From Drosophila persimilis (lineage: Eukaryota; Arthropoda; Insecta; Diptera; Drosophilidae): a DNA stretch of 64,000 bases. A model generated the notes under the pieces. It did not search any database. It had not been told where the DNA came from and was given only the letters and a program-made list of their open reading frames with translations. The translations under genes and the position numbers were made by a program. Shown in pieces: positions 45,509-58,677 of this stretch (position 1 is its first letter; each line of letters begins with the position of its first letter). The DNA lies in NCBI RefSeq assembly GCF_003286085.1, contig NW_020825332.1, positions 739,001-803,000 of the forward strand, written 5' to 3'.

Positions 45509-46468
45509 ATTAGCATAAACAATTATTAGGAATATTTCTAATCTGTTTGTATCTCCTCATATTTCTCCTATAAATATTTCCCTCTCTGTCTCTCCTTCGC
45601 GGGCATAAACACAAAACACAAACAAATACGAAAATTCATTAGAAATCGCTTAAGCCTCGCGCTTCAAGTTCCGCAAAGGTTCTGTTTCCCGAAGTATAAT
45701 CGATTTTTCTTACATGTCTTCTCTGTGGGAGACAGAGACAACAGGAGACAGGAGGGCGAGCGGCGGGGAGTGGAGAGTGAAGAGTGGGACAGACAATAAG
45801 CCGGGACAACCGCGTCGGCACTTCCACTTTGATGTTTGCCCGCCCTCCTGCTCTACCGTTCTGTCTGGCTGTCTGCCTGTCTGCCTGTCTCTCTCTCTCC
45901 CTGTCTATTGTAATCCAAGTCGTTTTGCCCAAACTCGGGGAAAAAGCAAGCCAGCAAGCAAGCAGTACTTGAAAGATGAAAGCCGAAAAGGGGTAACTGT
46001 GCTCCGCTGTGCCTCCAATGGGGGAGGGGAAGAATGGGGATCGAAAGAAAAACAATCAAGCCAGCCCCATCCATAGCCAGAGTCGGATTCGCAGTCGCCG
46101 AGTCGTGTGTCGTGGCATTTCGATCTATCTATGCTAATTGCATTTCATTGAAATTAATGTCTGCGCATCCATCGTCGTGGCAGGGTCAAGTCGTTTATTA
46201 GCCCCTCCCTCTGCCTCTGCCTCTGGCTCTGCCCCCTCTGTGTGGCACGCAGTTAATCTGTCTAAATGTTGCAACAACAGTGGCAGCAGAGAACATAAAT
46301 TGTGTGTCTACAGACCACAGTAAAAACAAACAACAAAAAATCAAGCAAAACTAAAGTTAAAATGTCAGACGATGTCAACGCAATGCCATTTTTTTGCGGC
46401 AGAGGGTATGAGGCCTTCGAGCTGATGCTTACCCTACAGTTTACACATAACTCTTTCAAAGTCTATGC

Positions 46469-46686
46469 ACTGCTTGCATTGTAGAGTACTAAATGCCAGG
46501 GATCTTACACTTCTACACTGCTTGGAGGGCTAAAAGATGACGCTGTTATGTGGGATAACACTTTCAACTGCTTACAACTACGAATGTGAACTTCTTTGAA
46601 TGGTTTCGCAATTTTTCAACTAGAAGTTTGCACTGCTTAATGGTGAATACATCTTTGAACGGTTAAACACCTACTTTGAACTGCTT
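46469..46686 (+). repeat. ACTGCTT cluster 4 (5 copies, plus)
   Basis: Copies at 46469, 46517, 46567, 46632 and 46680, all plus, spaced 48-65 bp apart. Flanking bases again favour A or C before and G or A after. Confidence 0.8.
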
Positions 46687-47512
46687 GCAACAGCTTTGTT
46701 TACTTCTTATGCTAGAAAGGGAATATCGAAAGGGGGATATACCCTTCTTTACCTCCTTCCCCATTTTCCCCCTTTTCCTTTGTATTTTTTTTTTTGTTTC
46801 TATTTTAATTTTTTTTGTTTTTGTTGTTGCACTGCACAAATCCCCGCCACTACAATGGCAACAACAATTCAACGATGACAATGTTTTCAAATTTATTTAT
46901 AAATATACACTATTTTTTGTTGCTGTTGTTGTTGTTTTTGTTTGTGAACATGACGCGACAATTTGTCTGTCTATTTTTGAACATGGTTTTTCCATCTCTC
47001 TCGCACTCGCAGTCGCTCTCGCTCTCACGGCGCTGGCAGCCACTGCCTCTGCCCAACGCTGCTCTGCCGCACGCTCTTTAACCGAGATCCCAAATTGTGT
47101 CCGACATCGCAGAATTTTTCGGGGATGTACACACGGGAGTACCCTTGCTGGCAGTGCCACAACCCCAGCCCCCAACCCCCAGCCCCCAACCCCCAACCCC
47201 CATCCCTGAGAGATCATTCATTTTGAGCAGAAAAAGAAGACAAAACACACACGAGGCCTACAACTATCTCTCTCTCTCTCTTTCTCTCTCTGTCTCTGTC
47301 TCTTTCCCATCCACTTTTTTAGCAGACATAGAAATATATTATATATATGTATATCTATACGTATGTGTATATTTTTGATATTTTCTGCAGGAATTTAAGT
47401 TTCTGTTTTTCCATTTGTCGTATTTTTTGTTGTTGAGAATTTTCTTGTTTCTTGTTTCTGTTTTCTCCTCTCTCTAGCACGTGGAAATTTATTGGATGGT
47501 GTGTTAGGGCCT

Positions 47513-47527
47513 CCCCCCCCCCCCCCC
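47513..47527 (+). repeat. Homopolymer of 15 C
   Basis: Uninterrupted C run. Confidence 0.85.
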
Positions 47528-47869
47528 ATTCCCCAGTGCCTCCCCTCCCCCTTTGGCCTGTCTAGCATTTTATTATCAGCAGACATTCATTCGTTTACGG
47601 AGTACAAATACAAATAAAAAATATAAAAAAAAACCACATATAATCGTATATTTTCTATGATTTCATTTGTAATCAGTCGCGGGGGCACTCATTGATTCAG
47701 AACTCACTCTCTCTCACTCACTCCCTCTCTCTCTGTCTCGCTTTTTCCCTTTCCAGTGTGTGCACGTGTGCGATTCCCCCAGACCATATCGATTCATCCG
47801 TCCAGACATATAGAAGTCTGGAAGGGGGGGGTATTAACCGACGCGACGGAATGACGTGATTATATGCCG

Positions 47870-47897
47870 CACACACACACACACACACACACACACA
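47870..47897 (+). repeat. (CA)14 microsatellite
   Basis: Uninterrupted CA dinucleotide tract. Confidence 0.9.
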
Positions 47898-48224
47898 GAT
47901 ATGTACGGGTGTGGGCGATGGATGGGTGGTGGGTGGAGCAGGCTTTGAAGGGATTTCCTTTAATTGCTGTCTGCAGCGGCGAAAAATACAACACAAAAGC
48001 CAAAAGCCACACGAAAACCCAGACAGAAAATAATCTTGCGTAACGATAAAATATTTGACCTACTTTTAGAGCGGGGGGGGGGGGTGGTAGGGGAGTGGGG
48101 GGGGTGGAGCCAAAAAACATTTCAAGCAGCAGGAAACAGCAGGCAGGACCTCTGCCACATGCAACATTTTGCCATTCCGGGGGTCGCCTCCACACGCGAA
48201 ACGCAAATAAATCATTGATGAAGT

Positions 48225-48255
48225 CACACACACACACACACACACACATGCACAG

Positions 48256-48291
<36 letters not shown>
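48225..48291. repeat. Facing (CA)n and (GT)n tracts
   Basis: (CA)12 at 48225-48248 is followed after nine bases by (GT)17 at 48258-48291. The two arms are reverse complements, so the single strand can fold into a near-perfect hairpin. Confidence 0.85.
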
Positions 48292-48292
<1 letters not shown>

Positions 48293-49438
48293 CGTTTCGC
48301 TTCTCTCGTGCCTCACATAATGTAGGCCAAAGGAGGTCTCTCCTTCCTACCTGTCCATTCCGCTGCTCCTTCTCCCCCCTCCCTCGAAAGCCTTAATTTA
48401 TGGGGGCGTGGCTTTTGGCCAAGTCAAAAATACAAAAAAAATACAAAAAACACGAAGAGAGATAGCGAGAAGAATCCACGGGGCCTTCCGAGTTCCGAGC
48501 CTTTCGAGCCAGGGGTCTGGTCTGCCGATTGTCGAGACAAATTTCCAAGAAGCAAACGATTCTATTGTTGTGGCAGCAAGGCACAGCATGCTGGAGCGGG
48601 GGAGTAGGGGGGGTAGCAGCGGAGTCAAGTGTCTGGTGTTCTTCAGCCAGACAGAGAGATCCGCTGCTGCTGCTGCTGCTGCTGTGCTTCTGCGATAGTC
48701 AGCTTCCGTTTCTAGGCCCACATTTTTCGATGATGGAGAGGCTGCTTGCCGCTTATCAGAGACTGCCGCCTACCCCGCACCCCTTTCTGGCTTCGAGCAT
48801 CCGCTGATGTCTGGGGCCTCCCTTCGCTTATCTTCCGACCTCTTCCTCCCTCTCTGCGCCTCTCAGGCACCGCACAGTGGTGGCATGACGTGGCACAAGT
48901 CAGGGTCGGGTACCGTGATACCGTAATGCCGTGATACCGTGTCATCAGACACCTTTTCCCTTCCGACTGCGTCGTTTTGCGAGGTTCTGGTTTCTGCTTC
49001 GGATGATTTTCTCATGAAATGCACTCCCATTACAGGTGTGTGACAGATAACGAACGGGTGCCACTGGGTGCCACTGGGAGCCACTGGAAGCCTCCTCCTT
49101 TTCATCGAAATAAAGAATGTTTTGCTTTATCTAAAAACTCAGATTTCCCTTTCGAAATAGAAGCCCTCCCCCCCCACCCCGAACAAAATGCAATAGTTTT
49201 GTTCGTCCAATTTCCTGCTGATTCTTCGTTCTGAAAAACTAAACTGCAAAATCAGGTGCTTTTTGTATGGGATTCCAATGGCAGAGCCAACCATGAAGTG
49301 GAAAATTACAGCAAATAAATGGGTTTTGTGGTACGTTTTTGGAAGATTCTGGGATCAGCAAAATATTAACTATGAATTTCCACTTGCCCCAAAGGCAAAA
49401 CTCCATTTTATTCCGAATAGTGTCTTAAGGTATTGAGA

Positions 49439-49546
49439 ACTGCTTCTCTGCACTGCTTTCGATGGCTGTTTCTTCTGCTTCCTAGCACTATTTATGTTTA
49501 CACTGCTTCCCCCACTGCTTCTTCGCACTGTTTCTTCCCACTGCTT
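49439..49546 (+). repeat. ACTGCTT cluster 5 (5 copies, plus)
   Basis: Copies at 49439, 49452, 49502, 49514 and 49540, all plus. Here the following base is usually C or T (ACTGCTTC), unlike the other clusters; one-base variants GCACTGTTTC and GAACTGATTC also occur. Confidence 0.75.
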
Positions 49547-51169
49547 CCATTTGAACTGATTCTTCCCCCTCGCGTCTGCTCAGATGAGAAATTCTTTTTC
49601 GTCTATCGTCTGGCTCTTGTCTTTCCGGATTTCATTCTGTCTGGATTTTGGTGTCCAGATTTGCTAATCATTGTAACGCCTACACGCGCACACCTACACT
49701 CAAACTAATATACATATATACATAGTATGGGAACGAAAGAGAGAGAGCGAGATTGGGAATATATTCAGAAGTCTGACACTGGGACGGATTACGATTTACA
49801 TACCCGAACCGCGACCCCCGAGAGAGAGAGAGAGGAAGAGAGATAGGTAGCGGTAGGGGACGGAAAGGGGGAGAGAGGCTTGTTTGAGGAGTCGCTGATT
49901 GGCGACCCGACTGGCCCCGATGGAGGCAGGAAGACAAAAAGTCTATCAAAGCCGGCTTTATTTTTATTTTTATTACATAATCTCCTGCTGCTTCTGCTTC
50001 TGCCTGTCTTTTAATCTTTAGAATCTCAGCCTCTCTTTAATCTTTCTCTCAACCGCTCTCTCCCCGTGTCCGTCTCCGTCTCTCTATCTATATTCCTCCC
50101 TCTCTTGGGGGACTCTTGGAATCGCATCGAATTGGCATCAGAAATCAGGCAAAGACCGCATGTCACAATCGATTAGCGATTTTTCAGCCTGTCTGGTCTG
50201 TCCGGTTGTTACGGTGTTCGGTTCGCTTTTCGCTTTTCGTTTTTCGTTTTTCGCCTTTGGAACTATGAATACGATTACGAATACGAGACCACGAGAGAAT
50301 TCCACAGCGGCCGGTCTCCTCTTCTGTGACGATAGCTGGAAATACGTATAGACTTTAGACAAAAGAAAGCCCCCACACACTCCAGCAGATATTCATAATT
50401 TATAATTTATAGAAACTCTTTGGAAATTAGCATCTTCGGCTTTTGCGCTTGGAGAAAATGTCTCTGGCGCATCTCTGCCGGATATCGAGGAGACGAACGG
50501 TGCCCGGCTCCGTTCCCTCTCGATAAGGCAACAAAATCAGAAAAGACGCAGATCAAAATATACCCATACTCTCGTACATTTCGGAATCGCGATGTCTGTA
50601 GAAAAGTCGCCAAAAGACAGCGAAAACAATGGAAAAAAGGCAACAGCAAATGGCAGAAACAAAAACAAAAAACCAAAAACAAATAAAAAACGACCAAAAC
50701 GAACACACACACACACACACACATCCAGAAAAGTAGTAACAACAATCAAGAGAAACAGTAAAAACGAAACGAAATGAAACACAAAAAAAAATTTCAGACT
50801 TCGACCCAGACAACAACCGACGGATCGACAGAGCGACCGCCGGGACTGATTCCGATTGGAACATGAATGGACGGGTGTATGGGTGTTCCAGTGTGTTCCA
50901 CTGACCGTGTGTATGTGTGTAGAGTTGATTATGAACTCTAATGATTCGCTTTTTATACAGAGAATAGACGAGAGTAGAGTAGAGAGTGGCATGGAAGCGG
51001 GTATGCCCAAATAGTGGTGTGGTTGTTGACTTTTCATTCAGCAAACATGTCAGTGTTTCATTGCCAATGTTCCTAACCTCATTTACAGTAGATCCTTCTA
51101 AGAAGCGGAAGGTTTAACCGGTATAAAGTTTAGGAATCTTGAAATATCTGTAGGATATTATTAGCTGAG

Positions 51170-51234
51170 AAGCAGTGTGAGAAAGAAGCAGTAGAAGTTT
51201 GAGAACCAGTAGATTGCCTCGAAGAAGAAGCAGT
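51170..51234 (-). repeat. ACTGCTT cluster 6 (3 copies, minus)
   Basis: AAGCAGT at 51170, 51186 and 51228, all minus orientation, each preceded by GA. Confidence 0.7.
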
Positions 51235-52306
51235 GTAAACATGAAGAGTATCCACTGGACTCTGGAGTGCCAGAATGCCGGTAAAAATAAGGGTATGGGT
51301 ATTCCATGAGACCCCATCATTCCACAGACACAGACAGAGAGATGTGGCCCCTCTCCTGCCTCCCTTGAGGCGCTCAGCTGAAGATCAGCGGCTGATTTTT
51401 GAGGGTGCGTTGACCAATGCTTCACGAGGCGGCACGTGATTATCTGGACAGGAATCACGGTTCACAGAGAGACTGAGAGACAGGAGGAGCTGGAGCTGGA
51501 GCTGGTGCTGGTGCTGGAGCTCTCTGTTGCACTGCCAAATAATGACCTTGGGGAATGTTGTCGCTCGTCAGTCGTCAGTCGTTAGTCGTCATTCGGCAGC
51601 GGCTCTAATCTCGTGTTCTGTTGCTGCGGCGTTGCGGTGCGGTGCGGTGCCTGGTCATGTGGGTGGCGCGGGTTGACGCTGTGTTTGACGTCGCTGCCTG
51701 CTGCGACGGACAGGTGCTCAAGTCCATGGGCTCCTATCTCTGTTCTGTGTGCGCCGGCTGTGGACTCTTTTCAGCAGAAATTCATGATAAGACGTTACTC
51801 TTGACTTGACTTTACCCTCCCTCCGTTCCACCACCATCCCGCCGTGCATTCGGCTCTCCAGAAGCCAAAGAACAGACGCAGAACCATACAGAGCCCAGAC
51901 CTCACGCCCAGACCCAGACGGAGACCGAGAGACCCGCCGCACAGACCAGACCAGACCGGACCAGACGCTTGATAAGCGACAGAGGGAGACGGACTATGGC
52001 GCAAAAAAAAAACAAAAGACCTTGATTTCGTGAGAGAGAGAGAGAGAGAGAGTGCTTGAGGGTCTCCCTCTTACTCTCCTTCAGCCGTCAGCTGTTTAAT
52101 TAGCTTTCGATTAATTAACTTGTCAGTCGAGCTTCTGTTTCTTCTTCTTTCGCTCGATTTCTACTCGATTTTCTCATGAACTTTTAATTTAAACTTTTAT
52201 TTATGCCAAATTCGTATTATTTTATGCGAAATTTGTATTAATTTATTAAAATTTGCTGATTTTTGCAGTAATTTGTATTCAATTTGTATATATTGAATGT
52301 GTTGAT

Positions 52307-52423
52307 AAGCAGTGCAAGCATTAGATAAGCCTGTCAAGCAGTTTGGAGATCTAGGATTCAGTTTCTAAGCAGTTGAATAGCCAAACAAGCAGTGGATTGC
52401 ATCAGATCATGTCAAGAAGCAGT
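52307..52423 (-). repeat. ACTGCTT cluster 7 (5 copies, minus)
   Basis: AAGCAGT at 52307, 52336, 52367, 52387 and 52417, all minus. Spacings are 20-31 bp, the tightest and most regular of the clusters. Confidence 0.8.
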
Positions 52424-55187
52424 GCCGGAATGGTTGTAGTAGCAGTAGAAGAGGGAGGCTCTTTCGGGGTCTCCGGCAGGGCGTATGCGTAACATTCTTA
52501 TGCTTGGCATTCCCCCATTTCTTCTTTCACGAAGAAAGAGCTGCCCGAGCCCCGAAGCTGTTGAAGGGAAAAGGGTTGAGGAAAGAGGGGCTCTGGGGCA
52601 GGTAGAAGGTGGAAGGTAAACGACAAAGCAGCGAGAAATCTTCTACGCTTTGGTGTTCCATGCGAGTGTCCCCTCTTCACCACTACCCCCCTCCACTCAC
52701 CCCACTGCCACTGCCACTGCCACTCTCTGTGTGCGAGTGTTTCTCTGTGTGAGTGCGAGTGCGAGTGTGAGACAATATCTATGTGCAAAGCAGAGAGCAG
52801 AAAAAAGCTGAGACTACGACTAAGACTCTGAGGCACAGGCAGAGGCAGAGGCTCACACACGAGTGTGAGAGCGGTGTAGTGGGGTGTGCTGGCGCTGGTG
52901 ATGGTGCTGGTGTGTGGTGGGACAAGAGGCAGAGGCACAGAGCCACAGAGCCATAGAACCAGAGCTAAAGCCAAGGCAATACTCGCCACCAAGAGGAGCC
53001 ACAGAGCCACAGAGCCACGGCTGATGGAGCTCTTGGCTTACGCTTACGCATGGGTTCATTGAACGGAAGTGATTTGCCTACTGCTCTCAGAGAGAGAGAC
53101 AGAGAGAGAGAGCGAGAGCGAGTAGGAGAAAAGGTGGGTAGAGTGCCACACGCGACTTTGACTTGGTTTTGTTCTGCTTTGTTTTGGTGGAACTCCGAAA
53201 TAAATACAAATAAAACTTCTTCTGGGAAATGCTTGGGCCTAAACGATGCTTCAAATGTCTTAATCTCAGCCAACGAATCTCTAAACTGTATTTAATGCTT
53301 GTTTAGGTTTAGTTCAAAGGCAGGAAACGTGAAGATTTACACTAGATTTCTGCTTAAATCAACTTATTCTCAAGTTTTGCCCCATCTACCATAAATATAA
53401 AGCGTTTGTTTCGTTTCAGGCAAATTGTGAGCAACAAGAAGACTTTTCAATGGTAAGTGAATATCTAAGAATGATCATAATAGATCTAATTCTCTTAAGA
53501 GAACCTATAAATCATCCAAGGAATGTTTGGGCATTAACAAAATGAATCAAATTCCTTTGCAAAAAGGTTTTCAAAGAGCGTTTCCAACGAATTTGTATGA
53601 GACCTTTTTGAAAGACCAGAAACCATAAATTATACAAAAATTGTTTGGACAAAGCCTTCTTAAGAGACCACGAACCAATCCGATCCCACCCAAAATGTAT
53701 CTAGTATCTATATCTTTGGTATGGCATATACTATAGGCGTGTTTTTCCCTCGGCTTCCGTCCCCTACCGTCCCGTGTGCTAATTTATTACAACACTTTTT
53801 ATGACAGCCACAAAACACACAAATATTAAAGGGTTTTAAAAGCATTCAAAAATGCTTTAAAACAAATGTTTTATATTCGCTTTTTTGTTGGTTTTTGTTG
53901 GTTTCTATATACAAGATATTGTATCTACAGATACTACACGGTAGAATGGCGGGGAATCTATCTTTTTGAAGAGATGACTGTGTATCTGTATCTCTTCGTT
54001 TCGTTTTCCCCCTCCCCTCCCGAGATAGTGTGGCCAGTGGCCAGTGGCCACATACCATCGCTGATTTCAGAATTTATTGCATTTCTGTGGACAGGGGACA
54101 GGGGACAGTAGACAGTTTTTTTTTGACTGGATTTTGTATCTCTTTCTCTTTTTTCGCGCGTGTGTGTGTGTGTGCGTGTGTGTTTTTTTTTAATGAATTT
54201 TTATTGTTTTTCTTTCGGTCTCGAGAGGGTGGGTTCAGCGAGGGGGTGGGGTTCGGGTGTGTGTTGACAGGAAGTCGCCGGAATGCGATTTATAGAGAGC
54301 AGATCGCGTATCGTATCGGCCTATGAATAGCGTATAATTAACAGTGGGGCTCCCTTATGAATGAAACTATGTTCGTCCCTGATGGATGGATGGATGGATG
54401 GACTGTCGGTGGAGAAGGGGGTTTGCTTTTTTGTTTTTGTGGCTTACCTTTTGCTGAATTTTGGCCTTTAGTTTTATATTTTTGGGTTCAATTTTGTTTA
54501 ACTATTTTAGTTCTAACTTTTTTGTTTTGTATAGATTTAGATTTAGATTTAGATTGATTTAGGAATTCCTCTAAAATTTCCTAAATTTTGCTTGAATTAT
54601 TCGCTCGTTTTTTCTCTTGTTTCGACACTTGTTTTGGTCACACTTTTGAACGTTTAATTTTTCTAAGCCATGAAATTTATTTACAGGATTTTTCTTCGCT
54701 TTTGTTGTGGCTTTTACTCGTATTTTTTGTGCATTTTAATGAATTGTTTTTACGCATTATTTCTTTCTTTTTTTGTGCTGCTGTTTTCTCGGCTGTGTTG
54801 ATAATTTCCCCTTTTTTGCATTGGTTTTTACTTGCTTTGTTGTTGTGTTTTTTTTCTTTCTTTCTTTCTTTTTTTTTGTGTTATTATATTTTATTTATGT
54901 ATTTTTTTGCGGCGATTAGGAATGCTTTTGAGTACAGGAACGCTGGCTGTGTGTGTGTGTGTGTGAGTGTTGTATATCTGTGTGTTGTGTAGCTGCTGAT
55001 GTATCTGTAACTGTAGTTGTATCTTCTGTTTATTTTCTGCTATTTATTTTCTGCATATGTTTGTTTGTTTTTTGTTTCTTTTCACAGTTCATAAAAAAAA
55101 TGGTTACTTAAAAAAAAATATTGGTTGCATTTGTGGCTGATATTTTGTTTGCGATTAGTTGTAGATAGATTTGTGTTGCTGCTTTTC

Positions 55188-55455
55188 ACTGCTTGTTTCT
55201 ACTGCTTAATTTTGGTTGGAAAGCAACCGCCGCACCGAACGAAACGACAAAAACGAGTGCGACCACGGAATCGAACAGACCGCCACGATAGCGGCAATCT
55301 GGCTGGCAGGCACTGCTTACAGCACTCTGTAAGCTCTTTTCTGTAAGCTCTCTCCCTCTGTTAGCAGTGGAACGGAATGGTTGTGGAACGGGCTGAAGCT
55401 CTCTCGTCGAGTTGCTGTTATATGGAGAGAGTGAGAGAGAGCCGCCCCACTGCTT
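55188..55455 (+). repeat. ACTGCTT cluster 8 (4 copies, plus)
   Basis: Copies at 55188, 55201, 55312 and 55449, all plus, the last next to GTGCTGCTTG. CTG-rich DNA nearby could inflate the count slightly. Confidence 0.7.
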
Positions 55456-55604
55456 GTGCTGCTTGTTTTTGCTGCTGCTGCTGCGGCTGCTGCTGTTGAG
55501 AGAGCGGAGCGTCTCTCTCTGGTGGCTGCTGTCTGTCTGTCTCTTGGTTTTTACGTTTTATTTTAATAATTATCGTTTGCTGGTTTCCCTGTTGCTCTCG
55601 TTCC

Positions 55605-55605
<1 letters not shown>

Positions 55606-55635
<30 letters not shown>
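55606..55635 (+). repeat. (GCT)10 microsatellite
   Basis: Uninterrupted GCT triplets; the frames it opens on both strands are not gene-like. Confidence 0.9.
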
Positions 55636-55639
<4 letters not shown>

Positions 55640-58560
55640 CGCTCCCCTTGCGAAAAGCGCAAAAACAATTGTCTGATTTACACACACTAGCACCCGTGAG
55701 CGAGAGAGAGACGCGCGGAGCGGAGGGAGGATGAACTGCCGTTGAAGTATGCCAACGCACAACAACAGCAACAACAAAAGCTGGTCGCTGCTGCTGCTGC
55801 TGCTACTGCACGACGCCGGCGTCGGCCATGACGTAACGATGCTGCCGCTACGTGAATGTTGTTTTTGTTATTGTCTTTGCTTTTGGCGTTTGCTTTTGTT
55901 TTTGTTGTATTTCTATTGCTCTCTGCTTTTGATTGATTTTTATTTCAAATTAAGGCACAAACACACACGCCCGCACCCGCCAACAGAGAGCGCGAGAGAG
56001 ACAGATAAATAGAGGGTGGTGGGAGGAAAAAGATGGACAAACATTCTCTGTTTCTGTTTCTGTTTCTGCCTCTGCTTCTGCGGCAGCATTTATTGTTTTC
56101 CCCCCTTTCGAAACGGTAGAGTTTTCTCACGGAGGGACCTCTTTTGTGGATCCACACACGACACACGCGTCCGCAACGTTTGAGAATTTTTTGGGTTTTG
56201 ATGATGAGAGTCGCCGCAGCATAAATCCGCGAAGCGCGAACGCCAAATCGCTCAAGAAACAGCACAAAATGTGCTGTTGCGGCGCAAGAGAGCATGAAAA
56301 CTTTCTTTGGAGCAAAGCCTGAGCGTGAAACGGTTGGAAGCGGAACGGAATGGAATGGCACGACCGGGTTAATGCTTCCGGGGGGGATGGGAACGTGTGG
56401 AAGCGGCTGCTGTTAAAGCACAGCTGTTAATGTAGCATAATTTCAAGAGAGTGAGAGAGGGCCAAAGAGCGGGAAAGCTAGAGCATAAATCGTCATGGGA
56501 AATGCACTGAGAGATAGAGAGAGAGTGGGAGAGTGGGAGATTGGGAGAGTCGTGCCATGCACATTAACTGTCATACATGTTGCTGCCACGAGTGCACGGC
56601 ACGACACACGACATTGTATGACAGTAACTGTGTATTACTTTGTCATACAATTTTTGGTATTACGAACTTCGGCCAAAGCCCTACTCTTGGACCTACCTGT
56701 CTCTTTCCACCCGATAAACTTGCAGATCCCCACCAGGATCAGGCCACCGCGCCGTACCATAAACCCCCATGGAGACAGTACTTCAAAAACTCCATCAAAT
56801 GTGCACGTAATGTATCGGCTGTGCCGTCGCTCGGGTTCCTAGAGGGAGCTAGACTTTCGTTCTGGTTTTAGGCGCTTATTTGTTTCGTACCAAATTTCAC
56901 GCTAATAAATATTTATTTTAAGCGGAATTTTGGCTAGCTCATTGTCACTCGATTCTGTGGTTTTGCCGAGTATTGTGTTGTGTTTGTGTGTGGCTTTGCT
57001 GTTTGCCGACTTTTTTTTTTGTTTTTTTTTGTTGCTTACTGCCTTTTCTGAGCCGAGCCGCCGTCCAAAGTCCAAGAAATTAAACTGCCAGACGGTATAG
57101 TGGTGGGGCGGGGCGGGGGTCTGTGGGGACTGGGGACTGGTGGCTTAAGGCGGGTGTGCGGTGTGTGTGTACCGACAACCGCACGTTAATTAAATTTATT
57201 TATGCAGCTTTATTTGTGTTTATTTTATTTTTAATGATATGAATCACATGTGACATTCTTTTTTTGAGGTTTTCTTTCTGTTTTTCTGTGCTTTGTTTTA
57301 AAATAGCAACTCGAAAATGTATTAGCATGTCTACAATTTTGTTGTTAATCGAATGTTTTGTACAGTCCCCCCGCACCGACCCGCACCGTCCACTCAGTCA
57401 CTCTCTCCCTTCCGTTAACCGCAACACACCACCCCCGCTGCCGCTGTGCACTGCCTTGCCGACAATTGAGACAACTTATCATGAAGTGCTAATTAACATT
57501 GTCTGGCCCCCGCCGTCACTGGCAGAGACAGTGGCAGCGACAGCGGCAGCGGTCTGGGTCTGGTCGGAGGTCTGGCACGCGGGTCTCGCGCTCTCCCCCT
57601 CCCTCCCACTCCCTCCACTTCCTCCTCACGTATGGCAATGTCTGGCGACCTACCTGCGGTTACCAAGAGCCAGCACCACAGCCCCATTGCCCCATAGCCT
57701 CCCCCGAAAACCCACCAGTAGCAAAAAAAAACCAAAAAAAAAAAAAAAAAAACCGCAATTCACCCAAAACTGGCACTTGGTCGCCGTCGCAGTCGCAGTC
57801 GCAGTCTCTGTGTAGCCTCTCCGCACCGTCTGCTCCGTGTATTTGCTTATTCTTTTCGGCATACAATGAAACACAAAATTCACGAAAAGTAGCCAAAAAC
57901 AACAACAGCAACAAAATACAAAGATACAACAAATATTAATGTGTACACATACGGCGAGACGGAACATTTTGTTTATGTTGATAATCTAATATGTGCTGAC
58001 GTATAGTCGTATTTTTTTGGTTTTTTTTTTTTTTTTGGGTATTGCGAATTCTAGGTCTTGTCTGCAGGTTGGCTTTTTGTGTGCCACCTGGTGCGGTGGT
58101 CAGGCGATGGGCGATGGACGATGGGGCATTTGTGGGATCGCCAATCGATGGGGGGATCGATTGATCCGATCGATGCGATCGTGCCAAGGCTGTGAGCTGT
58201 CTGTCTGCATTTATAAATAAATTGTGTGGCAATTAAATAAATAAAATGCATGCATATGCATGCGGTTCGAGTGCTGTTCTGTTCTCTGCTCAAACAGTGC
58301 ACGTGTCGTATACGTAATATGTGCGACAGTCAGCGACAGTCAGCGTCAGCCCCCTCGCCCCACTCCCCGTTTGCCCCACTGCCGCTCCACCAGTTGGACG
58401 GGGTTCAACTTTGATTCGATAATTGCATTGCCTCGGGGGCAGTCTCGAGGCAGTCTCGGGGGTAGACCAGGAGAGTGCTCTCTATCTCAGAGGTACGTAC
58501 TGTTTGTAGTGCCTCCTCTGATCCTTTTCCTATTACAGATTGATCTGCTTCGATTTGGAC

Positions 58561-58677
58561 ACTGCTTCGATAGTCGGCCCCCCGGTTTTGCCTGCTTGGC
58601 AATAGTCTCACTGCTTGCTACTGTTTTCCATTCCAGTGACACTGCTTAGATCATCAAATTAATCCCTTGCACTGCTT
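58561..58677 (+). repeat. ACTGCTT cluster 9 (4 copies, plus)
   Basis: Copies at 58561, 58610, 58641 and 58671, all plus, spaced 30-49 bp. Isolated copies follow at 59254 (plus) and 59370 (minus). Confidence 0.75.

Larger units (their letters stand above)
45000..51999. other. Non-coding domain, part 2
   Basis: No exon supported. Holds ACTGCTT clusters 3 (45204-45508), 4 (46469-46686), 5 (49439-49546) and 6 (51170-51234); C run at 47513-47527; (CA)n at 47870-47897; G run at 48073-48084; the paired (CA)n/(GT)n at 48225-48291; GA tracts near 49811-49825; an (AC)n at about 50702-50722; and CAGAC-rich DNA at 51890-51966. Confidence 0.5.

Noticed and set aside
52498-53010. 170-codon minus-strand frame with a leucine-rich start
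   Set aside because: It translates repeated CACAGAGC and CAGAGGC DNA; composition follows the repeat and no conserved motif appears.
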